Shown: positions 1-5,069 of the stretch, piece after piece | How positions within the stretch are numbered: the first letter of the stretch is position 1 | How the letters are laid out: each line of letters starts with the position of its first letter | NCBI GenBank assembly: GCA_025454565.1 | Contig: JALOOE010000322.1 | Location: 1-5,069, forward strand | Direction: 5' to 3' | DNA from: Anaerolineae bacterium | GTDB lineage: Bacteria; Chloroflexota; Anaerolineae; CG2-30-64-16 | DNA: 5,069 nucleotides | Position numbers and translations under genes: made by a program | The notes under the pieces: generated by a model | The model's input: only the letters and a program-made list of their open reading frames with translations | Database searches by the model: none | Told to the model about the DNA's origin: nothing

Positions 1-365
1 GCGCCGGTGAACAGCCCGGCGGCGAGGGCATCAGGGAAACCGAAACTCTTCGCCATGACCACGGTCGCCGCAGCGCCGGCGCCGACCGCCACCAACCCTG
101 TCAGAACGAGGCTGCTGGCCTCGCGGCGAAAGGTGCGGAAGAAGCGCGGCCCGGCTTGCAGGCCGACGGCGTACACGAACAACAGGAGTCCCAATTCCGT
201 GACTGCCGGGGGCGACTTGAAGCCGAAGTGGCCGAATACCAACGCCACAAAAAACACTGCGGCCGAGCCGAGCGAGATTCCCTTGATCGAAATCTGTCCG
301 AGCCATGAGCCGAGCGCGAGGATGACGAACAAACCCAGGATGGGTTCGAGGAGCAGTGACGGCAT
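1..365 (-). CDS. AspT/YidE/YbjL-family membrane transporter, N-terminal part (runs off the left edge)
   Basis: The visible 121 codons are strongly hydrophobic and match the start of the aspartate:alanine exchanger family (AspT, YidE, YbjL; Asp-Al_Ex domain). The best signature is GLLLFVYAVGLQAGPRFF at residues 59-76, which closely resembles the E. coli YidE segment GLILFVYTIGIQVGPGFF. A glycine-rich GLFTG motif follows at 117-121, just where the window ends. Likely membrane helices cover about residues 4-22, 30-47, 57-72, 86-105 and 110 onward. Full-length members usually have about 550 residues with two such transport domains flanking two TrkA-C domains, so most of the protein lies outside. 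The ATG at 365 is chosen because AAAAGGGG lies five bases upstream of it; an in-frame extension upstream lacks family similarity. Members exchange or export small anions such as amino acids, but the substrate cannot be read from this part. It is transcribed divergently from the helicase gene. Confidence 0.88.
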   Translation of the reverse strand, partial: MPSLLLEPILGLFVILALGSWLGQISIKGISLGSAAVFFVALVFGHFGFKSPPAVTELGLLLFVYAVGLQAGPRFFRTFRREASSLVLTGLVAVGAGAAATVVMAKSFGFPDALAAGLFTG

Positions 366-370
366 CAAGA

Positions 371-378
371 CCCCTTTT
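371..378 (-). promoter_or_regulatory. Ribosome binding site of the AspT-family gene
   Basis: Read on the minus strand the sequence is AAAAGGGG, ending five bases before the ATG at 365. It is a purine-rich Shine-Dalgarno match at normal spacing and is what fixes the chosen start. Confidence 0.65.
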
Positions 379-418
379 GGTTGGCCGCTGACCGAGGCTC
401 CGCACAGACGGCGCGCCC

Positions 419-427
419 ATTATAGCA
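419..427 (-). promoter_or_regulatory. Extended -10 promoter of the AspT-family gene
   Basis: On the minus strand this reads TGCTATAAT, a perfect TATAAT hexamer preceded by the TGn of an extended -10 element. No convincing -35 hexamer is present at 15-18 bp spacing, which is common for extended -10 promoters. The start site would fall near position 412, giving a leader of about 47 bases before the ATG at 365. AT-rich sequence is rare in this GC-rich region, which makes the match more notable. The assignment rests on consensus alone. Confidence 0.55.
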
Positions 428-492
428 TGGCGGTGCGACGGAACGGATGAATCGTGGCGGGTTCCATCATGGGAGCAACGCGTGGACGAGCA

Positions 493-560
493 GGACTCGA
501 GGCTTTAGCCGGTCTCTTCTGGAACACAAACCAACCGCCTGAAGGCTCGATTCCAGGAGC
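493..560. repeat. Patch of small palindromes in the divergent intergenic region, probable decayed dispersed repeat
   Basis: The non-coding stretch between the two divergent promoters holds GGCTTTAGCC (501-510) and GCCTGAAGGC (537-546), each a four-base stem around a two-base loop. The second is enclosed by an outer stem, CTGGAA at 519-524 pairing with TTCCAG at 551-556. Short palindromes of the GGCTNNAGCC type flanking charged, GC-rich spacer are, from memory, typical of dispersed intergenic repeats in Chloroflexota. I see no coding signal here: reading frames crossing it resemble no known protein. The rest of 366-633 contains only the two promoters described separately. Confidence 0.4.
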
Positions 561-599
561 ACGCCCCTGCCGAAAAACGCGGTATGAATCGATCGAGAG

Positions 600-628
600 T
601 GGGCATTGCACGAGCTTGGTGATAGAAT
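600..628 (+). promoter_or_regulatory. Extended -10 promoter abutting the helicase start
   Basis: TGATAGAAT at 620-628 is an extended -10 element (TGn plus a five-of-six match to TATAAT). TGGGCA at 600-605 matches the -35 consensus at four of six positions with a 17-bp spacer. The -10 ends only five bases before the ATG at 634, so initiation 6-8 bases downstream would begin the transcript at or within the start codon, giving a leaderless mRNA. An alternative reading is that GGTGAT (618-623) is an anti-SD match ten bases from the ATG, with the promoter further upstream. The two readings overlap and exclude each other. Confidence 0.4.
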
Positions 629-633
629 AGCGT

Positions 634-3075
634 ATGTCCTTCGATCCGAACGCCTTCCTGAACGAGCTGCGCCGCCGGCGCGACTACTCGGGGCAGTTGG
701 TTCATACGCAGACCATCCCCGTCCGGTCGCCGCGCTACGGCGAGTTGAACGTCAGGCTCAGCGCGCCGGTGAGCCGGGCGTTGGCCGCGGCCGGGGCCGA
801 GCGGCTCTACACGCATCAAGCCGAAGCGATCAACGCAGCGCTCGCGGGGCAGAACGTGGTGATTGCCCAGAACGTGGTGATTGCCACTTCCACGGCCAGC
901 GGCAAGACGTTGTGCTTCAACGCGCCGGTGCTCGAAGCGCTGGCACGCGATCCGCTGGCCCGCGCGCTCTATCTCTACCCGACCAAAGCCCTGGCCCAGG
1001 ATCAGCTCGGCAAATGGCAAACGCTCGTCAAGGGGGCCGGCGACGGCATCGTCAACCCGCTGGCGGCCACCTACGACGGCGATACACCGCAGAGCGCACG
1101 CGGGCGCGTCCGCAAGACCGCCCGCGTGCTGCTGACCAACCCGGACATGCTGCACACCGGCATCCTGCCGAATCATCCGCTGTGGGCCGAGTTCTTCCGC
1201 CATCTCAAATTCGTGGTGATCGACGAAGCCCACACCTACCGAGGCGTGTTCGGGTCGCAGGTCGCCTGTGTGCTGCGACGGCTGCGACGGGTGTGCGGGC
1301 TGTATCGGGTGGACGAAGGACGAAGGGCGAAGGACCAAAACCGCCCACTGGAGGATCTCCGCCATTCGTCTTTGGTCTTTCGTCCTTGGTCGCCGATCTT
1401 CATCGCCACCTCCGCCACCATCGCCAACCCGGCCGAGCACTTCGAGTTGCTGACGGGGCTGCCGGCGACCGTGATCACCGATGACGGCTCGCCGCATGGG
1501 CCGCGCACCTTTGCGCTGTGGAATCCGCCGTTCTTGGATCGCGCCCACACCGCCCGGCGCAGCGCCAACCATGAAGCCAGCGAGCTGTTCACGACGCTGG
1601 TCGGCGCGGGCGTGCGCACGATCGCGTTCACCAGGGCGCGCGTCATCGCCGAATTGCTGTTGCGCTATGCCCGTGATACGTTGCGGCGCGATAGAGCGAC
1701 CGCCGGGCTTGCGGATCGCATCGCTGCGTATCGGGCCGGTTACTTGCCGGAGGAGCGCCGGCGCATCGAGCGGGAGTTGTTCGGCGGCCGGCTGCTGGGC
1801 GTGACGGCGACCACTGCGCTGGAGCTGGGGATCGACGTGGGCGGGCTGGACGCGGCGCTGCTGGTCGGCTATCCAGGCACTATCGCCAGCCTGTGGCAGC
1901 AGGCCGGCCGCGCCGGTCGCGGGGATGATCCCGCGCTCGCCATGCTGATCGGCCTCGATAACCCGCTCGACCAGTACTACATGCGCCATCCCGCCGATCT
2001 CCTGGGCCGCTCCCACGAAAACGCGCTGCTCGACCCGGACAACGTCCACATCCTTCAGCGGCATCTGCCGTGCGCCGCGCATGAGGCGCCGTTGCGCGTG
2101 GCGAACGAAGACCTGACAGGTCTTCGAGACCTGTCAGGTCTGGACGACGAAGCGCTTTTCGGCCCCGGCTTCGTCGATGCGATGGTGGCGTTGGAGGACA
2201 GCGGTGCGTTGCGCTTCACCGGTGAACGTTGGGTCTACACCCGCAGCGACTACCCGGCCCAGGATGCCAGCCTGCGCGACGCTGAGGGGGATCGGTTCGC
2301 GATCCTGAACGCGGCGAACACGTATCGGATGCTGGAGGAGATCAGCAGCACGACCGCGCCGTTTCGCGTCCATCCGGGCGCGATCTATCTGCACCAGGGC
2401 GACTCTTACCTGGTGACCGAATACAGCACGGAGTTGCGCCACGCGCTCGTCAAACCGGTGAGCGTCGACTACTACACCCAGCCGCGCGAGGTCAACGAGG
2501 TCCGCGTCGTACGCTCGCTGCGCCATCGCGCCTTGCCGAGCACAACGGCCTACCTGGGCCGGGTGCGCGTGCGCAGCCAGGTGATCGGCTTCCGGCGTTT
2601 GCAGCAGTTCAGCGAGGCGGTGTTGGGCGAAGAGCCGCTGGAGATGCCGCAGACGGAGTTCGAGACGGTGGCGGTGTGGTGGGATCTGCCGCCGGAGCTG
2701 CCGCGTGAGCTGGCTGGCCGCGGGCTCGATTTCCTGGGCGGCATCCACGCGGTCGAGCACGCGGCCATCGGCATCTTGCCGCTCTTTGCGATGTGCGACC
2801 GTTGGGACATCGGCGGGCTGAGCACCCCGCGCCACCCCGACACCGACGCGCCGCAGATCTTCATCTACGACGGTTTTCCGGGCGGCATCGGCATTGCCGA
2901 AAAGGGCTTCGAGCTGCTGCCGGAGCTCTGGTCGGCCACGCTGGATGTGATTCGCGGTTGTCCGTGCGAGGACGGCTGTCCGAGCTGCGTCCAGAGCCCG
3001 AAATGCGGCAGCCATAATCAGCCGCTGGACAAACAGGCCGCGGTGCGGATCCTGAAGCGGTTGCTGGCAGACTGA
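634..3075 (+). CDS. mrfA: MrfA/YprA-type DEAH-box DNA helicase with C-terminal zinc-binding domain
   Basis: This 813-residue protein is a superfamily 2 helicase of the MrfA (B. subtilis YprA) / yeast Hrq1 family. MrfA works with the MrfB nuclease in repair of mitomycin-type DNA damage. Motifs in order: Q-like YTHQAEAI (59-66), Walker A TSTASGKT (85-92), Ia YPTKALAQDQ (115-124), Ib TNPDMLH (168-174), DEAH (197-200), SAT (260-262), IV-like RTIAFTRAR (328-336), V TALELGIDVGGLD (394-406) and VI QQAGRAGRG (422-430). The C-terminal DUF1998/MZB part ends with Cys776, 778, 782, 785 and 791, the zinc-binding cluster, followed by a conserved LDK (798-800). All catalytic residues look intact. B. subtilis MrfA has about 749 residues; part of the excess comes from three in-frame repeats (residues 73-84, about 226-253, and 493-503). 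No mrfB is adjacent. The start at 634 follows a -10-like box closely, suggesting a leaderless message. It is divergent from the transporter and co-oriented with the PrsW-like gene. Confidence 0.93.
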   Translation: MSFDPNAFLNELRRRRDYSGQLVHTQTIPVRSPRYGELNVRLSAPVSRALAAAGAERLYTHQAEAINAALAGQNVVIAQNVVIATSTASGKTLCFNAPVLEALARDPLARALYLYPTKALAQDQLGKWQTLVKGAGDGIVNPLAATYDGDTPQSARGRVRKTARVLLTNPDMLHTGILPNHPLWAEFFRHLKFVVIDEAHTYRGVFGSQVACVLRRLRRVCGLYRVDEGRRAKDQNRPLEDLRHSSLVFRPWSPIFIATSATIANPAEHFELLTGLPATVITDDGSPHGPRTFALWNPPFLDRAHTARRSANHEASELFTTLVGAGVRTIAFTRARVIAELLLRYARDTLRRDRATAGLADRIAAYRAGYLPEERRRIERELFGGRLLGVTATTALELGIDVGGLDAALLVGYPGTIASLWQQAGRAGRGDDPALAMLIGLDNPLDQYYMRHPADLLGRSHENALLDPDNVHILQRHLPCAAHEAPLRVANEDLTGLRDLSGLDDEALFGPGFVDAMVALEDSGALRFTGERWVYTRSDYPAQDASLRDAEGDRFAILNAANTYRMLEEISSTTAPFRVHPGAIYLHQGDSYLVTEYSTELRHALVKPVSVDYYTQPREVNEVRVVRSLRHRALPSTTAYLGRVRVRSQVIGFRRLQQFSEAVLGEEPLEMPQTEFETVAVWWDLPPELPRELAGRGLDFLGGIHAVEHAAIGILPLFAMCDRWDIGGLSTPRHPDTDAPQIFIYDGFPGGIGIAEKGFELLPELWSATLDVIRGCPCEDGCPSCVQSPKCGSHNQPLDKQAAVRILKRLLAD
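850..885 (+). repeat. Exact 18-bp tandem duplication next to the Walker A codons
   Basis: The 18-mer CAGAACGTGGTGATTGCC occurs twice without mismatch (850-867 and 868-885), in register with the codons. It doubles the peptide QNVVIA (residues 73-78 and 79-84) immediately before the Walker A loop TSTASGKT. In relatives a single copy of a G-x-NVVV-A-T strand leads straight into the loop, so one copy is extra. Exact identity indicates a recent slippage-type event. The frame is preserved. Confidence 0.95.
1311..1391 (+). repeat. Inverted heptamer repeat element inserted in frame in the helicase gene
   Basis: The left arm is four tandem heptamers, GGACGAA, GGACGAA, GGGCGAA and GGACCAA (1311-1338). 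The right arm (about 1363-1391), read on the minus strand, is four heptamers of the same GACSAAR pattern. The arms match at roughly two thirds of positions. The spacer carries an inner hairpin, GGAG-GAT-CTCC (1350-1360). The element supplies helicase residues about 226-253, rich in charged residues (VDEGRRAKDQNRP...), between the DEAH helix and the SAT motif. In relatives that junction is a short loop of the GSDPQF type, so about 25 residues seem inserted. Similar GGACGAA-type repeats are, from memory, common between genes in Chloroflexota. Confidence 0.8.
2109..2141 (+). repeat. Perfect 33-bp double palindrome in frame in the helicase gene
   Basis: AGACCTGACAGGTCT (2109-2123) and AGACCTGTCAGGTCT (2127-2141) are exact reverse complements separated by a three-base loop, TCG. 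Each arm is itself a seven-base palindrome around one central base. The element is 33 bp, eleven codons' worth, and encodes DLTGLRDLSGL (residues 493-503), a pseudo-repeated peptide in the linker after the helicase core. The transcript would form a very stable hairpin inside the coding region. The AGACCTGWCAGGTCT unit is, from memory, a widespread dispersed palindrome in Chloroflexota and other bacteria. Confidence 0.93.
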
Positions 3076-3079
3076 GGTT

Positions 3080-3209
3080 GGAGATAGAGAACGGAGATAG
3101 AGAACGGAGATAGAGAGCGGGGATAGAGAGCGGGGATAGAGAGCGGAGATAGAGAACGGAGATAGAGAACGGAGATAGAGAGCGGGGATGGAGAGCGGGG
3201 ATAGTGGGG
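3080..3209. repeat. 13-bp minisatellite with a 65-bp higher-order period
   Basis: Nine full 13-bp units of consensus GGRGATAGAGARC run from 3080 to 3196, followed by a degenerate tenth (3197-3209). The unit types are A = GGAGATAGAGAAC, B = GGAGATAGAGAGC and C = GGGGATAGAGAGC. Their order is A A B C C, then A A B C' C'', so a five-unit block of 65 bp (3080-3144) is repeated (3145-3209) with substitutions only in its last two units. The array starts five bases after the helicase stop and fills most of the gap to the PrsW-like gene. The plus strand is almost entirely purine, with T and C at fixed unit positions. Unit number is likely to vary between strains. Confidence 0.95.
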
Positions 3210-3243
3210 CCGATCCTGGCTCCGGCTTTCAGCATCAAGCATT

Positions 3244-3249
3244 GAGGGA
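3244..3249 (+). promoter_or_regulatory. Ribosome binding site deciding the PrsW-like start
   Basis: GAGGGA lies four bases before the ATG at 3254. It supports that codon over the earlier in-frame ATG at 3188, which lies inside the minisatellite. A second ATG at 3263 is 13 bases away and less well placed. Confidence 0.55.
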
Positions 3250-3253
3250 TCTC

Positions 3254-4564
3254 ATGCGCAATATGATCCTCATCTTCTCGGTCATCGGCGGGGTGGCGGC
3301 GGCCATCCTCGGACCGCTGCTCGCGGTTGTGTTGGCGGCGATCAGCCTGTTGGGGCCACGGGCAGGGCGGGCGCCGGCCGTATCCACGGCGAGTATGGCG
3401 CTGGGTGTCGCCGCGGTCGGCATCGGGCTGGGCCTGCCGTTGGCCTGGGCAGGCTGGCGGGCCTGGCAGGGGCGGCCCGGCCAACGCTTCCGCGTGCCGC
3501 ACTGGTGGGTCTGGCTGCTGCTGTTCCTGGGCGTGTTGATCTTCGGTCAGGCGGTCTCCGTGACCGGCCCGGCCGCGGCGTTGATGCCGCTGTTCCAGAT
3601 CGCCGCCGGTGCGCTGCCGCCGCTGATCTTCCTGGCGTGGGCCTTTGACGCCGCAGGCAGGCAGGCCAGCCGAATCACCCGCCGGCCGGCGTTCGGCAGC
3701 CTTGCGTGGGGCGGACTGGGCGGCGCGGGGCTCGGCCTGCTAGGCGAGCTGCTGCTCGTGATCGCCGGCCTGGTCGTCGCCCTGATCGCGCTCAGCATCA
3801 CCGACCCGGAGCTGACGGCGCGACTGCAAGCGATCGCCACGCAGATGGGGCGCACTGGTCGAGGCCTCGGCATGTCGGAGCTGGCGCAGTTGGCCTCCTC
3901 GCCCGTGATCGTGATCGCCGGCCTGACGCTCCTGGGCATCCTGGCGCCCGCGCTGGAGGAGGTGGCGAAGGCGCTGGCCGTGCCGCTTGTCGCGGGCACG
4001 GGCCGGCGGCTCACCCGGCTGGACGGCTTCCTGTTCGGTGTGGCCGCAGGCGCGGGCTTCGCCGTCGTGGAAGGCATCCTTAACGGCACGTTGGCGCTGC
4101 GCATGTCCGGCGCCTGGGCGGGACTGATGGTCTTCCGCGGTTCCGCGGCAGCCATGCACTGCCTGGCATCGGGGCTGATGGGCCTGGGCTGGCAGGCGAT
4201 CCTGGTCGAACGGCGCTGGCTGCGCGGGATCGGGTTAGGGCTGCTGGCCGTGCTGCTCCACGGCGCGTGGAACATGAGCGCGGGGATCATCAGCCTGAAC
4301 TCGCTTCAGGCGGCGGGAACCGGCGGGCTGGGCGACATGGCGCGCATGGGGGTCACCGCCTTGCTGGTGATGTTCATGGCGGGCTTGTGGCTGGCCGTGG
4401 TGAGCGGTCTGGCGTTGATTCCGAGAAGGATCGTCCGGCAGGAACCGCCGACAGACAGCCCGGAAGAAGCCGAGGAGACCGATATGAACTCAGGTACCGG
4501 GCTTGAGCCGACTGTTTCCACCGCTGAACCGGCAGTAGCCGCAAAGCCAGAAGACGAGGATTGA
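3254..4564 (+). CDS. PrsW-family glutamic-type intramembrane protease-like protein
   Basis: The product has 436 residues and about nine or ten membrane segments (roughly 5-34, 46-69, 84-103, 108-131, 152-182, 216-233, 256-277, 286-312, 322-346, 364-389). It carries the motifs of the PrsW group: EEVAK (235-239, EExxK), FAVVE (269-273, FxxxE), a membrane histidine at 302, and HGAWN (336-340, HxxxN). Known members such as Bacillus PrsW cut anti-sigma factors within the membrane, but the family is broad and the substrate here is unknown. The C-terminal tail (about 391-436) is hydrophilic and acidic, ending KPEDED, and probably lies in the cytoplasm. The family hit is strong for motifs, weaker for the first 150 residues, which look like added membrane segments. 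The ATG at 3254 was chosen for its GAGGGA site; starting at 3188 would add 22 non-hydrophobic residues encoded partly by the minisatellite. No separate promoter is obvious, so read-through from the helicase gene is possible. Confidence 0.8.
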   Translation: MRNMILIFSVIGGVAAAILGPLLAVVLAAISLLGPRAGRAPAVSTASMALGVAAVGIGLGLPLAWAGWRAWQGRPGQRFRVPHWWVWLLLFLGVLIFGQAVSVTGPAAALMPLFQIAAGALPPLIFLAWAFDAAGRQASRITRRPAFGSLAWGGLGGAGLGLLGELLLVIAGLVVALIALSITDPELTARLQAIATQMGRTGRGLGMSELAQLASSPVIVIAGLTLLGILAPALEEVAKALAVPLVAGTGRRLTRLDGFLFGVAAGAGFAVVEGILNGTLALRMSGAWAGLMVFRGSAAAMHCLASGLMGLGWQAILVERRWLRGIGLGLLAVLLHGAWNMSAGIISLNSLQAAGTGGLGDMARMGVTALLVMFMAGLWLAVVSGLALIPRRIVRQEPPTDSPEEAEETDMNSGTGLEPTVSTAEPAVAAKPEDED

Positions 4565-4610
4565 GCGCGCAGGTCAACGCGTGAGTTGCCAGACTACGTT
4601 CGTTTTTCGT

Positions 4611-4660
4611 CACTTAGTCCTTGAAAATCATGACTTGACATCAGGATTTTCAAGGAAGTG
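4611..4660. terminator. Long hairpin between convergent genes, possible bidirectional terminator
   Basis: CCTTGAAAATC (4619-4629) pairs perfectly with GATTTTCAAGG (4645-4655). The stem extends inward with TGA/TCA (4631-4633 with 4641-4643) around a seven-base loop, and outward with CACTT (4611-4615) and AAGTG (4656-4660) past a three-base bulge. It sits between the PrsW-like gene and ettA, which converge, so it could stop transcription from both sides. No clear U-tract follows on either strand, so it may instead be a palindromic repeat element. Nothing else is evident in 4565-4687. Confidence 0.5.
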
Positions 4661-4687
4661 GTGGCGATGATTGGGTCAACCCGGTCT

Positions 4688-5069
4688 TCACCGCGTCAGC
4701 CGGCGATGCACCAGCCGGTGCGGCGTCTCCGCGGCGATGCCGAGCCGCTTGCGGCGATCCGCCTCGTAGTCGGCGCAATTGCCCACGAACCAACGCACGC
4801 CCCCATCCTCTTCGAACGCGATGATGTGCGTGCAGATGCGGTCGAGGAACCAACGGTCGTGGCTGACGACGATGGCGCTGCCGGCGAAGTCGTCCAGCGC
4901 CTCTTCCAGCGCGCGCAGCGTGTTCACGTCGAGGTCGTTGGTCGGCTCATCCAGAAGCAGCACATTGGCACCCTCCTTGAGCACCTTCGCCAGGTGGACG
5001 CGATTGCGCTCGCCGCCGGAGAGATCGCCCACCCGCTTCTGCTGGTCGGCGCCGATGAAGTTGAACCCA
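4688..5069 (-). CDS. ettA: Energy-dependent translational throttle protein EttA, C-terminal part (runs off the right edge)
   Basis: The visible 126 codons are the end of an ABC-F ATPase of the EttA (YjjK) subgroup, which binds the ribosomal E site and gates the first elongation steps according to energy state. Reading on the minus strand, the second nucleotide-binding domain shows FNFIGADQQKRVG, the ABC signature LSGGERNRVHLAK, Walker B with catalytic glutamate LLLDEPTNDLD, and the H-switch SHDRWFLDR. The end, with GNCADYEADRRKRLG and PHRLVHRRLTR, aligns without gaps with the EttA C-terminus (E. coli: GNFTEYEEWKKRTLG then PKRIKYKRIAK), which separates it from Uup and other ABC-F subgroups. 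Full-length EttA has about 555 residues, so roughly 430 lie beyond the window. The stop is TGA, read from 4690 to 4688. It converges on the PrsW-like gene, and no functional link is implied. Confidence 0.95.
   Translation of the reverse strand, partial: GFNFIGADQQKRVGDLSGGERNRVHLAKVLKEGANVLLLDEPTNDLDVNTLRALEEALDDFAGSAIVVSHDRWFLDRICTHIIAFEEDGGVRWFVGNCADYEADRRKRLGIAAETPHRLVHRRLTR

Noticed and set aside
7..450. A 147-codon plus-strand frame at the left edge
   Set aside because: Shadow of the AspT-family gene, which has clear family similarity, a ribosome binding site and an extended -10 on the other strand.
1309..1393. Frameshift or intein-like interruption in the helicase
   Set aside because: The reading frame is continuous, the segment is far too short for an intein and has no splicing motifs; it is better explained as a repeat insertion.
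505..2082. A 525-codon open frame on the minus strand opposite the helicase gene
   Set aside because: It is the GC-rich antisense shadow of the helicase: low-complexity, rich in Arg, Gln and Ala, with no family resemblance, while the plus strand carries every helicase motif.
2134..3015. A 293-codon minus-strand open frame
   Set aside because: Antisense shadow of the helicase C-terminal domain; the plus strand has the conserved cysteine cluster and intact frame.
3080..3209. Possible CRISPR array
   Set aside because: Units are directly adjacent 13-mers with no spacers, so this is a minisatellite.
2861..3502. Minus-strand frame with a repeated Ser-Leu-Ser-Pro peptide
   Set aside because: The peptide repeat is only the 13-bp minisatellite translated (three units make thirteen codons); the frame overlaps two real genes and has no supporting start.
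3547..4290. A 247-codon minus-strand open frame opposite the PrsW-like gene
   Set aside because: Rich in Pro, Ser, Ala and Arg, as expected for the reverse of a hydrophobic membrane protein; no recognisable domain.
634..4564. A helicase-protease defence system
   Set aside because: The helicase fits the housekeeping MrfA repair family and the membrane protein fits PrsW; there is no nuclease, toxin or effector beside them, and co-orientation alone is not enough.

Overview
The window is a high-GC bacterial fragment with four recognisable protein genes: a transporter cut by the left edge (minus strand), a large DEAH-box helicase and an intramembrane-protease-like membrane protein (both plus strand), and an ABC-F translation factor cut by the right edge (minus strand). 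No rRNA, tRNA or CRISPR array was seen. The protein signatures, together with short dispersed palindromes and heptamer repeats of the sort I recall from Chloroflexota genomes and metagenomes, suggest a filamentous or anaerolineal Chloroflexota bacterium. That placement is an inference; no marker gene here proves it.

Layout. Positions 1-365 (minus) hold the first 121 codons of an AspT/YidE-type membrane transporter with a clear ribosome binding site and a perfect extended -10 box upstream. Positions 366-633 are a divergent intergenic region with that promoter, a patch of small hairpins resembling a decayed dispersed repeat, and a second extended -10 promoter very close to the helicase start. 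Positions 634-3075 encode an 813-residue MrfA/YprA-Hrq1 family DNA helicase with all helicase motifs and the C-terminal zinc-binding cysteine cluster. Positions 3080-3209 are a 13-bp minisatellite that begins five bases after the helicase stop. Positions 3254-4564 encode a PrsW-family polytopic membrane protein. Positions 4565-4687 hold a long hairpin between convergent genes. Positions 4688-5069 (minus) are the C-terminal 126 residues of EttA.

The genes do not form an obvious pathway: a carrier, a DNA-repair helicase, a membrane protease and a ribosome-associated ATPase look like ordinary chromosomal neighbours. The helicase and the PrsW-like gene are co-oriented and could be co-transcribed through the minisatellite.

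The most striking feature is the repeat load in and next to the helicase gene. Three separate repeats sit inside its reading frame without breaking it: an exact 18-bp tandem duplication next to the Walker A loop, an approximately 82-bp inverted heptamer element between helicase motifs II and III, and a 33-bp double palindrome after the helicase core. A higher-order minisatellite follows immediately after its stop codon. This resembles, by analogy, the palindromic elements that insert in frame into Rickettsia genes. I cannot identify a wholly new multi-gene system here.
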